Shown here: piece by piece, positions 50,872 to 59,445 of the stretch
How positions within the stretch are numbered: the first letter of the stretch is position 1
Layout of the letters: every line of letters begins with the position of its first letter
Source: DASWOJ01 sp964242415
Lineage (GTDB): Bacteria > Pseudomonadota > Alphaproteobacteria > Acetobacterales > Acetobacteraceae
Length of the DNA stretch: 64,000 bases
Assembly (NCBI GenBank): GCA_964242415.1
Contig: CAXTAT010000002.1
Coordinates: 263,464 to 327,463, forward strand
Direction: 5' to 3'
Notes under the pieces: generated by a model
Database searches by the model: none
What the model was told of the DNA's origin: nothing
What the model saw: the letters and a program-made list of their open reading frames with translations, nothing else
Position numbers and translations under genes: made by a program

Positions 50872-51096
50872 CGCTGTCCCTTTCCCCGAAAACTGCGACG
50901 ACCATAGGGGCAGGTGCGGCGCGGGGCGGTTGCGAAGCGATGGCAATTGTCAGCGCCGGTTGCGCGAACCCATCATTCAACAGCCATGGTCTGCTTTCCC
51001 CGGCAATGCGGAAAAATCGATGGTTGCGGGTGTCGCACGCCGCCGCCTTGCTGCTACGCTGCCGTGGGCGCAACTCACCGGCAGAAGGGGCAAGGC

Positions 51097-51477
51097 ATGG
51101 TCATCTGGAGCGGATGGGGCATCCTCACGGTCCTCATCGCCGCCCTCATCAGCGGGACATTCGCGGTCGGCGGCGTCTCGCTGTTCGACATGGCGGGGCT
51201 ACACCGCTGGTCGGGCCTGCCGTTCGGCCTGGGGCTGCTGGCGGCTGCGGCGGTCAACTGGTGGATCGGACGACGGCTGAACAGCACGCCCGGGCGCATG
51301 CTGACCGACCAGGCGACCGGACAGACGGTGGTGCTGCGGCGGCGGCACAGCCTGTTCTTCATCCCGATGCAATGGTGGTCGGTGCCGCTCGCCATCGCGG
51401 GGGTGCTGATGCTGCTGGCCGTCGTGGCCGTCCCGCCTGACCCAGGCGACCCCTCCGATGGCACGGAGCGGCTGTAG
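51097..51477 (+). CDS. Small inner-membrane protein
   Basis: 126 aa with transmembrane helices at about 5-30, 38-60 and 95-118 (ILTVLIAALISGTFAVGGVS; WWSVPLAIAGVLMLLAVVAV). A central hydrophilic loop holds TPGRMLTDQATGQTVVLRRR. AGAAGGGG precedes the ATG. Family not recognised. Confidence 0.7.
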   Translation: MVIWSGWGILTVLIAALISGTFAVGGVSLFDMAGLHRWSGLPFGLGLLAAAAVNWWIGRRLNSTPGRMLTDQATGQTVVLRRRHSLFFIPMQWWSVPLAIAGVLMLLAVVAVPPDPGDPSDGTERL

Positions 51478-51486
51478 CGCCGCGGT

Positions 51487-51850
51487 CGGACACGGCGCCA
51501 ACCCGGCAGGCTTGGCGCAGCCTGCTGACGGACGCGCTTCGGATCATCGACAGCCGGCAGGATATCGGCTGAGGCACGCTGGAGTTACGGTTCGGCGGGG
51601 GCCTGGTGCCGGTGCTCCGGTTCGGCCACCGGGTCAGCAAGGCCATCGACGTGTTCATCGGCGACGCGCAGGCGCTGGCCTGCTTGTCGCCGCGGCTGAA
51701 CGATCGGCCGGAGCAGGCCAACGCGCTGGAACTCATCCTGCCCCTGGGCGGCATCATCGTTGCTGGCGATGCAACCCGGGAGCAGCCCGGGGAGGCGCTG
51801 GACTTCATGGACCGACGCATTCCGCTGGACACTATAGCAGAAATTCTAAC
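51487..51850 (+). pseudogene. AbiEii-like nucleotidyltransferase remnant
   Basis: Reads RQAWRSLLTDALRIIDSRQD, then an in-frame TGA at 51570-51572, then GTLELRFGGGLVPVLRFGHR and VSKAIDVFIGDAQALACLSP plus RLND and GGIIVAGDA. LRFGHRxSKAIDVF is the nucleotidyltransferase signature (D-x-D-like) of AbiEii toxins. After DTIAEIL the sequence becomes unrelated, so a shift or deletion also affects the C-terminus. No AbiEi partner is seen. Confidence 0.6.
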
Positions 51851-52071
51851 ACCGGGCGGTGCCGGCCTTTGGGCATTGCAAGGGGATCAACCCCTGGTGC
51901 TTCACAGCATCGATTGGGCCGGACCTACTGATCATGTGGAACTCGGTCTCTCGTAGAATGCGGGCAAACCACTCACGTCTGCGGGTACCCTATAGTCCTA
52001 CACCACTCCGGCGCCCGGCTGCCCGCGAACGGCACCTGCACGATCGGTCCTCCCATAGCCTTTCCCCGCCC

Positions 52072-52551
52072 TCAGGGAATTTTCGTCGTCCCCAGCAGCA
52101 CCTTCGGCCGCGCCGCCTTCTCCTGCAGACCGCTCACGCCCTCCCGCCGCTGCAGCTCCGACCACACCTGCGCCGGCTCCACCCCGGACGCCACCCACAT
52201 CACCATCAGGTGGTACAGCACGTCCGCGCTCTCCCCCACCAGGGCGTCGCGGTTGCCGGCGACGGCCTCGATCAGGCACTCCACAGCCTCCTCGCCGAAC
52301 TTCTGCGCCACCTTGGCCGTGCCGCGCGACAGCAGCCGGGCGGAGTGGCTCAGCGCCGGGCTGGCGGTCCGCCGCTGCAGCACGACGGAGAACAGCCGAT
52401 CCAGCACATCGCCCGTCGCTGCGCCGGAAGCCGTGCCAGGTGTTGCAGCAACCGGCGCGCGGTCCGCCTCCGCCATCAACTTGCCCATCTTGTCCGGCGC
52501 CCGCTTGATGGCCTTGGCAGACGCCCGCTTGGCGGAAGGGGCCTTGGCCAC
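52072..52551 (-). CDS. hisE: Phosphoribosyl-ATP pyrophosphatase
   Basis: 159 aa. The core (LDRLFSVVLQRRTASPALSH, then KVAQKFGEEAVECLIEAVAG and LVGESADVLYHLMVMWVASG) is HisE, with the Glu/Asp metal residues of EEAxE and ESAD. It hydrolyses PR-ATP to PR-AMP. The GTG start directly overlaps the hisF end; the first 50 residues are an Ala/Lys-rich extension absent from typical HisE (about 107 aa). A shorter start is possible. Confidence 0.88.
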   Translation of the reverse strand: MAKAPSAKRASAKAIKRAPDKMGKLMAEADRAPVAATPGTASGAATGDVLDRLFSVVLQRRTASPALSHSARLLSRGTAKVAQKFGEEAVECLIEAVAGNRDALVGESADVLYHLMVMWVASGVEPAQVWSELQRREGVSGLQEKAARPKVLLGTTKIP

Positions 52552-52553
52552 TG

Positions 52554-53333
52554 CTACGCCGCCGCCAACGCGCGCACGGGCCGGCGCACCGGCAGCCCCG
52601 CCGCATCCAGCGCCGCCTTCACCTGCGGGATGGTGAACGTCCCGAAGTGGAACACGCTCGCCGCCAGCAGCCCCGTCGCCCCGGCCTCTGCGCCCTCCAC
52701 GAAGTGCTGCAATGTCCCCACCCCGCCCGAGGCGATCACCGGCACCCGGACCGCCCCGCACACGGCCCGCAGCAGGTCCCCATCGAACCCGCGCCCGGTG
52801 CCGTCCCGGTCCATGCTGGTCAGCAGGATCTCCCCCGCCCCCAGCTCCGCCACCTGCCGGCACCACGCCACCGCGTCCAGCCCGGTCGGCGTGCGCCCGC
52901 CATGGGTGAACACCTCCCATCGCCCCGGCCCGGCGCTCCGTGCATCCACCGCCACCACGACGCACTGGCTACCGAACCGCTCCGCCCCCTCGCGCACCAG
53001 GTCCGGCCGGGCCACGGCGGCGCTGTTCATGCTGCACTTGTCCGCCCCCGCCAGCAGCAGCCGCCGCATGTCCCCGGTGCTGCGCACCCCGCCCCCCACC
53101 GTCAGCGGCAAGAAAATCCGCGCCGCCGTACGCGCCACCACATCAAGGATGGTGTCCCGGTTCTCATGGCTGGCGGTGATGTCCAGGAACGTCAGCTCGT
53201 CCGCGCCCGCGGCGTCGTACACCGCCGCCTGCTCCACCGGGTCCCCGGCGTCGCGCAGCGCCACGAAGTTGACGCCCTTGACGACCCGGCCATCCTTCAC
53301 GTCCAGGCACGGAATGATTCGCAGCTTGAGCAT
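52554..53333 (-). CDS. hisF: Imidazole glycerol phosphate synthase cyclase subunit
   Basis: 259 aa. LKLRIIPCLDVKDGRVVKGV has the catalytic Asp11, with SMDRDGTGRGFDGDLLRAV near the second Asp (130) and VIASGGVGTLQHF for phosphate binding. It makes the imidazole ring with HisH. The ATG at 53333 is the family start. Next is hisE, coupled. Separated from hisA by 1.8 kb. Confidence 0.95.
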   Translation of the reverse strand: MLKLRIIPCLDVKDGRVVKGVNFVALRDAGDPVEQAAVYDAAGADELTFLDITASHENRDTILDVVARTAARIFLPLTVGGGVRSTGDMRRLLLAGADKCSMNSAAVARPDLVREGAERFGSQCVVVAVDARSAGPGRWEVFTHGGRTPTGLDAVAWCRQVAELGAGEILLTSMDRDGTGRGFDGDLLRAVCGAVRVPVIASGGVGTLQHFVEGAEAGATGLLAASVFHFGTFTIPQVKAALDAAGLPVRRPVRALAAA

Positions 53334-53741
53334 GGACTGCATAGATAGCGATGCGCCATCGGTTGCAAGCGCGGAATGCGCAGGCTCGCCTGCTTCGCCG
53401 CCAGGCGGGCTGGAGCGGCGGGACAACCGCGGGGGCCGCGTTGGCCCACTCCACGCCGGGCGGCGCACGGTCCGCAGCCCCGACCGCCCCACCAGTGCCA
53501 GAGGCACGGCGCCCTTCAAGAACCGCATGCGACTGCCGGAGCGAAGCCTCCTGAAAGCAATCAGGACTATAATCTTGCATTTCGCAAGACGCTGATCCCG
53601 TCACCTTCTCGATGCTGTCCGAAAGTTCGCATGCATCGCCATTTCGTGCCACACCTGCGGCATCACCGGCACGGGCCAGTCCAAGGCGCCGGCGACTGAG
53701 AGGCGCTCAACCCTCCCGCCTTGCACGGCACGGAGGACGTT
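53334..53741. other. Gap upstream of hisF
   Basis: About 400 bp with no gene that I can support; it probably contains the hisF promoter and that of the small plus-strand gene that follows. Confidence 0.4.
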
Positions 53742-53975
53742 ATGACCGATTACCAAATCAGCCTATCAGGCGGCGGGCAGGTTACCCGTACCCTCAACGC
53801 AAGGTGCGCCGATGACCAGGAGGCGTGCGCCCTCGCGCAGCGGATGCTCGACATCAAAGGCCGGGCGGACGTTTGGGCCAGCAACCGGCATGTCGGCTGG
53901 GTTTCGGCAATCTCGTCCGCGGGGATCAAGGTAATCGACCGGCCCTGGTCCCGTCGCTCGCCGGATTGGCCATAA
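53742..53975 (+). CDS. Small hypothetical protein
   Basis: 77 aa: MTDYQISLSGGGQVTRTLNA, then ADDQEACALAQRMLDIKGRA. GGAGG lies 5 nt before this ATG, preferred over an upstream ATG at 53721. The compact beta-then-helix pattern resembles small DUF6894-like domains; family unconfirmed. It interrupts the his cluster. Confidence 0.6.
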   Translation: MTDYQISLSGGGQVTRTLNARCADDQEACALAQRMLDIKGRADVWASNRHVGWVSAISSAGIKVIDRPWSRRSPDWP

Positions 53976-54264
53976 AAGGCAATGCGCCATAACGGAGAAA
54001 AAAACATAGGTTTTCATGCATAAGCGGCTTTGGAGACAAACCCCCTTTTCCACCCAGGCGCCTGTGGGCGCAAAATCATTCAGACGACTTCGCCACCCGG
54101 ACGGAAGCGGCCGCTGTTGCCCTCATGCCGTCCAGGGCTTCTCCTGGCGTCGCCTTGTCCCTTGAACCCACGTTCCCATCGCCGCTCCTGCGGCAGCCCG
54201 GTGCGTCCAGCAGTCTAGTCGCGGCATTGCAGCCCCTGTGGGGAGCGCCGGCAGACGGTTGGTG

Positions 54265-55029
54265 CTACATCCCCACATCCGTCCAGCCGCCATCGGCCAC
54301 GATCTCCGCCCCGGTCATGAACGACGAGTCGCCGCACGCCAGGAATAGCGCAATCCGCGCGATCTCATCCGCCTGCCCGACACGGCCAAGCGGGATTTTC
54401 GAAAGCAACATGGCTGCCATCCCCTGCAACGCCTCGGGCGGCAGGCCGGTCTTGCCGAAGATCGGGGTCTCCACCGGACCCGGGCAGACCGCATTGACCC
54501 GGATCCCCCGCCCCGCCAACTCCCCGGCCAGCACCCGCACCATCGAGCGCGCCGCCGCCTTGGTCGCCGCATAGACCGCCGAACCCGCCAGGCCGATGCG
54601 GTTGGCGTTGGAGGTGGTGACGATGACGCTGGCGCCGGGCTGCAACAGCGGCTCGGCCTTTTGCACCGTGAACAGCACGCCCTTGACGTTGATGCCGAAC
54701 ATCTCGTCGAACAGCGCCTCCGTCGTCTGCGGCAACGGCGCGAACTTGGCGATCCCCGCATTGAGGAACAGCACGTCGATGCCGCCGAACGCGCGCGCCA
54801 CCTCGGCGATCATCGCCTCGGCCGCGGCGACGGACCCGGCATCGGACTGGATGGCCAACACATCCCGTCCCTCCCGCTCCAGGGTGCGGCGCGCCTCCTG
54901 CAGGCGGTCCGCGTTCTGCCCGGTGATGGCGACGCGGGCGCCCTCCTGCAGGAACAGTTGCGCCGTCGCCAGGCCGATGCCTGTCGTCCCGCCGGTGATG
55001 ACCGCGCGCTTGCCCTCAAGCCGACCCAT
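54265..55029 (-). CDS. SDR family oxidoreductase
   Basis: 254 aa. Rossmann TGGTTGIG near residue 12, LFLNAGIAKF near 85, catalytic Ser in VIVTTSNANRIG and Tyr/Lys in VYAATKAAARS, then VCPGPVETPIF. It reduces or oxidises an unknown alcohol or ketone with NAD(P). GGAGGG lies 7 nt before the ATG. It is inserted between hisA and hisF, an unusual position. Confidence 0.9.
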   Translation of the reverse strand: MGRLEGKRAVITGGTTGIGLATAQLFLQEGARVAITGQNADRLQEARRTLEREGRDVLAIQSDAGSVAAAEAMIAEVARAFGGIDVLFLNAGIAKFAPLPQTTEALFDEMFGINVKGVLFTVQKAEPLLQPGASVIVTTSNANRIGLAGSAVYAATKAAARSMVRVLAGELAGRGIRVNAVCPGPVETPIFGKTGLPPEALQGMAAMLLSKIPLGRVGQADEIARIALFLACGDSSFMTGAEIVADGGWTDVGM

Positions 55030-55154
55030 GCGATGCCCTCCGATGATGCGGGCGCCGTCGGGCGCCTGCTTCGTTACGGAGATGTGATGGCGGCGCAGCC
55101 GAAACAAGCGGGGCGACGGCAACCTGTGCGCCGCCCCCTGAACACCTGGCCCCG

Positions 55155-55907
55155 CTAGGCTCCTGACAGTACCTGCAACGCATCGGCCACGCCGACGCTG
55201 CCATCATACAGCGCGCGCCCGACGATCACGCCCTCAATGCCCGGCCCCGCCGCATCCCGCCCCGCTGCATTCCGCAACGCCTGCAGATCAGCCAGCGATC
55301 CGACGCCGCCACTCGCCACCACCGGCGTCCGCAGCCGCGCCGCCAGCGCCAGCGTCGCCTCCAGGTTCAGCCCGGCGCCCATGCCGTCCCGCGCGATGTC
55401 GGTGTAGATCACCGCCGCCACCCCCGCGTCCTCGAACCGCAAGGCGAGGTCCGTCGCGGTGACCGCCGTCGTTGTCGCCCAACCATCCGTCGCCACCCAG
55501 CCGTCCCGCGCGTCGATCCCCACCGCCACCTGCCCGGGGAACGCCCGGCATGCCTCCGCCACCAGCTCCGGCGACCGCACCGCCGCGCTGCCCAGGATCA
55601 CCCGGCGCACCCCCGCCTGCAGCCATCGCTCGATGCCTGCCATGTCCCGGATGCCGCCGCCCAACTGCACCGGCACCCGCGCCGCCTGCAGGATGGCCGC
55701 CACTGCCCCGGTGTTCACCGAGCGCCCGGCAAACGCCCCGTTCAAATCCACCACATGCAGCCAGGCGCACCCGGCGTCCTGCCAAGCCTGCGCTTGCGCC
55801 CCGGGATCGTCGGAGAACACCGTCGCCTGCTCCATTTCTCCCCGCCGCAACCGCACGCAGGCCCCATCCTTGAGGTCGATGGCGGGGTAAAGCGTTAGGG
55901 ACCGCAT
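55155..55907 (-). CDS. hisA: ProFAR isomerase
   Basis: 250 aa. TLYPAIDLKDGACVRLRRGE has the catalytic Asp; LHVVDLNGAFAGRSVN, VQLGGGIRD, YTDIARDGMGAGLN (second Asp) and VASGGVGSL follow. A (beta/alpha)8 isomerase of histidine synthesis, cytoplasmic. A longer frame upstream runs through family A repeats and is not used. Confidence 0.95.
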   Translation of the reverse strand: MRSLTLYPAIDLKDGACVRLRRGEMEQATVFSDDPGAQAQAWQDAGCAWLHVVDLNGAFAGRSVNTGAVAAILQAARVPVQLGGGIRDMAGIERWLQAGVRRVILGSAAVRSPELVAEACRAFPGQVAVGIDARDGWVATDGWATTTAVTATDLALRFEDAGVAAVIYTDIARDGMGAGLNLEATLALAARLRTPVVASGGVGSLADLQALRNAAGRDAAGPGIEGVIVGRALYDGSVGVADALQVLSGA

Positions 55908-55933
55908 CGCCACGCCGCCGAAAACCGGCTCGC

Positions 55934-56077
55934 TTCCCCGTCTCCCTCCGGGAAAGGGCCGGGGTGAGGGGGTCGTGCGGCACCGGCCTTGGCCCTTGGG
56001 GAACCGGCTCCGTTGCTGGAGAGCGCGGCGCTTGCCCGCCCCCCCATCCCGGCCCTTTCCCGGAGGGAAAGGGGGAA
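55934..56077. repeat. Family A repeat, inverted pair
   Basis: Forward unit 55934-55973 and reverse unit 56039-56077 between hisA and the GNAT gene, showing that the family is not limited to the phage block. Here the arms read CTTTCCC/GGGAAAG. Confidence 0.8.
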
Positions 56078-56088
56078 GCGGCAGCGCC

Positions 56089-56649
56089 TCAAGCCTTCGG
56101 CTCCCGCTGCAGCAGCTTGGTGAAGAACACCCCCCGCACCGTGCGCCCGGCCACGCGGGCATACGCCGGGTGCTCGCCCCAGCGGTGGTAGCCCAGCCCC
56201 TCATACAGCCGGATCGCCGCCTCCTGCGTTTCCCGCACGTCCAGGTTCAGCACCTGGTATCCCAGCGCCCGCGCCCCGTCCTCGATCCGCCGGGTCAACA
56301 GCCGCGCCAGCCCGTGCCCCCGCGCATACGGCGCCACGAAGGCATGGCACAGCGTCGCCGAAAACGCCTGCGCCTCGTTGTTGCGCGGCGGCCGGACCAA
56401 CTGCGCGCTGCCGACGATCACCCCGTCCAGCCGGGCGATGAACAGCTCCCGCTCCGGCACCAGCAGGATCCCCGTGAAGTAGCTCTGCAGCGCCAGCCGC
56501 CCCGGCGACTTCACCCACCCGAACCCGCCACCCTCGATGATCGCGGCATCGGCGGCCTCGCACAGCGCCTGCATGTCGTCGTCGCCCAGCTCCGCCGCAC
56601 GCTCCACCTGCAGGCCGTGCCGCCCCAACCCGGACACGAAGTCAGCCAC
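56089..56649 (-). CDS. GNAT N-acetyltransferase within the his operon
   Basis: 186 aa. Acetyl-CoA motif YARGHGLARLLTRRIEDGAR and the following LNLDVRETQEAAIRLYEGLG with YHRWG identify a GNAT. It starts with GTG, 8 bp overlapping the end of hisH, so it is co-translated. Substrate unknown. Confidence 0.85.
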   Translation of the reverse strand: MADFVSGLGRHGLQVERAAELGDDDMQALCEAADAAIIEGGGFGWVKSPGRLALQSYFTGILLVPERELFIARLDGVIVGSAQLVRPPRNNEAQAFSATLCHAFVAPYARGHGLARLLTRRIEDGARALGYQVLNLDVRETQEAAIRLYEGLGYHRWGEHPAYARVAGRTVRGVFFTKLLQREPKA

Positions 56650-57307
56650 CCGGCCGTTCCCCCGCCCGGGGTTCCGGCATCCAGCGCAGGAAGTTGGCCA
56701 GCAGCCGCAGCCCTACCTCCTGGCTTTTTTCCACATGGAACTGCGTGCCGGCCCGGTTGCCGCGCGCCACCAGGGCCGTCACCGGGCCGCCATAATCCGT
56801 GGTCGCCAGCAGGTCCGCCCCGTCGCCGCCGCGCAGCGCATAGCTATGGACAAAGTACGTGTGGTCCCCCGGCTGCAGCCCGTCCAGCAGCGGATGCGCC
56901 CCCGGCGTGAACGCCAGTGCATTCCACCCCATCTGCGGCAGCCGCAGCCCCAGCGGGTCCATTGCCGCGACCTCGCCCTCGATCCAGCCGAACCCGGCCG
57001 TCTCCACATGCTCCAGCCCGCGCCGCGCCATCAACTGCATCCCGACGCAGATGCCCAGGAACGGTCGCCCTGCCTGGGTGCTGGCCTCGATGGCCTGGCG
57101 CAGCCCCGGCACCGCCGCCAGCCCCGCGGCGCAGTCGGCGAATGCCCCCTGCCCCGGCAGCACCACCCGGTCCGCGGCGGCCACCGCTCCGGCGTCCCCA
57201 GTGATCTCGACCTGCGCCGCGATCCCCGCCCGCTCCGCCGCGACCGTCAGCGCCCGGGCGGCGGAGGCCAGGTTGCCGCTGCCATAGTCCACCACCACGA
57301 CGCGCAT
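56642..57307 (-). CDS. hisH: Imidazole glycerol phosphate synthase glutamine amidotransferase subunit
   Basis: 221 aa. VVVVDYGSGNLASAARAL, oxyanion VVLPGQGAFAD, nucleophile Cys in FLGICVGMQLMA and catalytic His/Glu in GTQFHVEKSQ. It supplies ammonia to HisF. The ATG at 57307 is chosen over the upstream ATGs because it gives the family start. Confidence 0.95.
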   Translation of the reverse strand: MRVVVVDYGSGNLASAARALTVAAERAGIAAQVEITGDAGAVAAADRVVLPGQGAFADCAAGLAAVPGLRQAIEASTQAGRPFLGICVGMQLMARRGLEHVETAGFGWIEGEVAAMDPLGLRLPQMGWNALAFTPGAHPLLDGLQPGDHTYFVHSYALRGGDGADLLATTDYGGPVTALVARGNRAGTQFHVEKSQEVGLRLLANFLRWMPEPRAGERPGG

Positions 57308-57348
57308 CGGCCCCGGTTTCGTACCCGGCTTGACCGACACGGCGCGCA

Positions 57349-57720
57349 TCACCGCAACTGCCAGTTCTGCGCCGCCGCCAAGTCCCCGCGCACGTCCAGC
57401 AACCGGCCCAGCGCCGCCTCCTCATCCTGCGCCGCCACGACATGGTCCATCACATAGCCGCGCTGGGCCAGCGACCAGCGCAGCACATCCCGCCCCAGCA
57501 GCCCCGATAGCACCCCCAGTCCCAGCGCCGCCACCGCCTGCAATCCCGCCGGCAACGCCACCACCAGCACCGCGACCAGGGCCAAGTAGATCGCCCCTGC
57601 AATCCAGGCCTGGTGCGCCAGCAGCCACAGCGGGCCGAACAGCGCGGCGCCCCAGCTCCACCCCTCCTTCACCAGCACGGGGGCATGGGCCTTTTTCACA
57701 TGGGCCGTCCAGATTTTCAT
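57349..57720 (-). CDS. DUF2628 membrane protein
   Basis: 123 aa: WTAHVKKAHAPVLVKEGWSW, then GAALFGPLWLLAHQAWIAGA and two further helices. The FGPLWLLxHxxW motif is typical of DUF2628. It overlaps hisB by 4 bp and precedes hisH; the function is unknown, but this position in a his operon is common in alphaproteobacteria. Confidence 0.82.
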   Translation of the reverse strand: MKIWTAHVKKAHAPVLVKEGWSWGAALFGPLWLLAHQAWIAGAIYLALVAVLVVALPAGLQAVAALGLGVLSGLLGRDVLRWSLAQRGYVMDHVVAAQDEEAALGRLLDVRGDLAAAQNWQLR

Positions 57721-58307
57721 AGCGCCCCCTTGGTGGACGGGATGGCGCCCGCCGCCCGCGGGTCCGGCTCCACCGCCTGCCGCAGCGCCCGCGCGACGGC
57801 CTTGAAGCAGGCCTCCGCCACATGGTGCGCGTTGCGCCCGGCCTGCTGCCGCACATGCAGCGTCAGCAGGCCGTTCATGGCGAAGGCGCGGAAGAACTCC
57901 TCGAACAGCTCGGTGTCCATCGGCCCGATCTTGTCCGGCCCGAACCGCACCGACCACGCCAGGAATGGCCGCCCCGACAGGTCCAGCGCCGCATCCACCA
58001 GCGCCTCGTCCATCGGCAGGCTGGCGTGGCCATAGCGGCGGATGCCCCGCTTGTCGCCCACGGCCTGCGCCAGCGCCTGGCCGAGCACGATGCCCACATC
58101 CTCGGTCGTGTGGTGAAAGTCGATGTGCAGGTCGCCCTCCGCCTGCACGTCCAGATCGACCATGGCGTGCCGGGCCAGCGCCGTCAGCATGTGGTCGAGG
58201 AAGCCGATGCCCGTCGCCACCCGCGCCTGCCCGGCGCCGTCCAGGTCCAGCGCGATGGTGATGCGGGTCTCCAGTGTGTTGCGGGTGATGGAGGCGGTAC
58301 GGGCCAT
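57717..58307 (-). CDS. hisB: Imidazoleglycerol-phosphate dehydratase
   Basis: 196 aa. Two half-sites each with metal-binding histidines: IGFLDHMLTALARHAMVDLD with DFHHTTEDVGIVLGQAL, and the later ELFEEFFRAFA and RNAHHVAEACFKAVARAL. It makes imidazole acetol phosphate using Mn. First gene of the local his operon. Confidence 0.95.
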   Translation of the reverse strand: MARTASITRNTLETRITIALDLDGAGQARVATGIGFLDHMLTALARHAMVDLDVQAEGDLHIDFHHTTEDVGIVLGQALAQAVGDKRGIRRYGHASLPMDEALVDAALDLSGRPFLAWSVRFGPDKIGPMDTELFEEFFRAFAMNGLLTLHVRQQAGRNAHHVAEACFKAVARALRQAVEPDPRAAGAIPSTKGAL

Positions 58308-58634
58308 GCGCGGCGTGTTAGCCCAAACCTGGCACGGGGGGAACTACCACCGCCGGGCGGTGGCGACGCTGCCTGCTCCCTCTCCCTCCGGGAAAGGGCC
58401 GGGATGAGGGAGGCCGGGAGAGCCTAGCTCGCCCATGCAGGATCGGAACCTGCTAGCCAACCAGGCAAGATTTCACCCTTGCCGCCTCCCTCACGCCCGC
58501 CCGGAGGTGGAAGGGGCAAGGCAGCCCCCACCAAACCTAACCCTTCGCCCCAGCCAGGCGGCGCAGGCCCCAGCGCCTGTTGCGCCAGCCCCGGCCAGCC
58601 TCCAACCTTGCCGCCCCACCCGGAAACCTCCTGC
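58308..58634. other. Divergent gap between hisB and terC-like
   Basis: Contains a family A unit at 58374-58412 and a degenerate reverse partner near 58487-58517. Promoters for both operons should be here; none is clear. Confidence 0.4.
58374..58412. repeat. Family A repeat
   Basis: CTCCCTCTCCCTCCGGGAAA then GGGCCGGGATGAGGGA, with a weak reverse copy about 80 bp to the right. Confidence 0.7.
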
Positions 58635-59345
58635 ATGCTCAACCTGGACCAGCTTCCGCAAGCCGGCGCCGCCCTGCAGGTGGCCCTCGTTGACCTCCTG
58701 CTGAGCGCGGACAACGCCGTCGTCATCGCCCTGGCCTGCCGTGGGCTGCAGCCGCCCGACCGGCGCCGGGCCTACGTCATCGGAACCGCCGCAGCCGTCG
58801 CGATGCGGCTGCTGTTCGCGTCTGGCGTCGTGTTCATCCTGGAACTTCCCTTCCTCAAGCTGCTCGGCGGCGCCGCACTCGAGGTCATCGCCATCCGGCT
58901 CGTGGCGGACGACCTGCCCGCCCTAACCGACCCAGCCGCCGCCGGGCACACGGCCAACGGCACGACGCTATGGGCCGCCATCGCCGCGATCCTGGTCGGC
59001 GACTTCGTCATGAGCGGCGACAACGTGGTCGCCGTCGCCGCCCTGGCGAACGGCAGCCTGCTCCTGCTCGTGGCGGGCCTGTGCCTCAGCATCCCCCTGC
59101 TGATGTTCGGCAGCGCGCTGCTGCAGCGGCTGATCGGCAACAGCGTGGCGCTGGTGATCCTGGCCGGCATGTCGCTTGGCTGGGTGGCGGGCGCCATCGC
59201 GGTGTCCGACCCGGCGCTTGCGCCGTGGGTGGCGCAGCAGGCGCCCGCCCTGCCGGTCACGTTGCCGGCCGGCGCTGCCGTGCTGGTGGGATGGCAGGCC
59301 CTGATCCTCCGGCGGCGGCCCGCACCCGAGCCGGTAAAACGGTAG
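58635..59345 (+). CDS. TerC/YjbE family integral membrane protein
   Basis: 236 aa, seven predicted helices. LLSADNAVVIALACRGL near 22 and GDFVMSGDNVVAVAALA near 120 are the two TerC/YjbE acidic motifs (DN and SGDN). Members are linked to Mn export; YkoY/YjbE relatives respond to Mn riboswitches, but none was seen here. The ATG at 58635 was chosen as the family start. Confidence 0.85.
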   Translation: MLNLDQLPQAGAALQVALVDLLLSADNAVVIALACRGLQPPDRRRAYVIGTAAAVAMRLLFASGVVFILELPFLKLLGGAALEVIAIRLVADDLPALTDPAAAGHTANGTTLWAAIAAILVGDFVMSGDNVVAVAALANGSLLLLVAGLCLSIPLLMFGSALLQRLIGNSVALVILAGMSLGWVAGAIAVSDPALAPWVAQQAPALPVTLPAGAAVLVGWQALILRRRPAPEPVKR

Positions 59346-59445
59346 CAGACACGCCGGCCCCGGCAGGATACCGTACGGAAACAACGCCTCGCCACAGCGG
59401 CCAGAGCCGCGCCGTCAGGGAACAAGCGGGGGACCAAGGGGGGAC

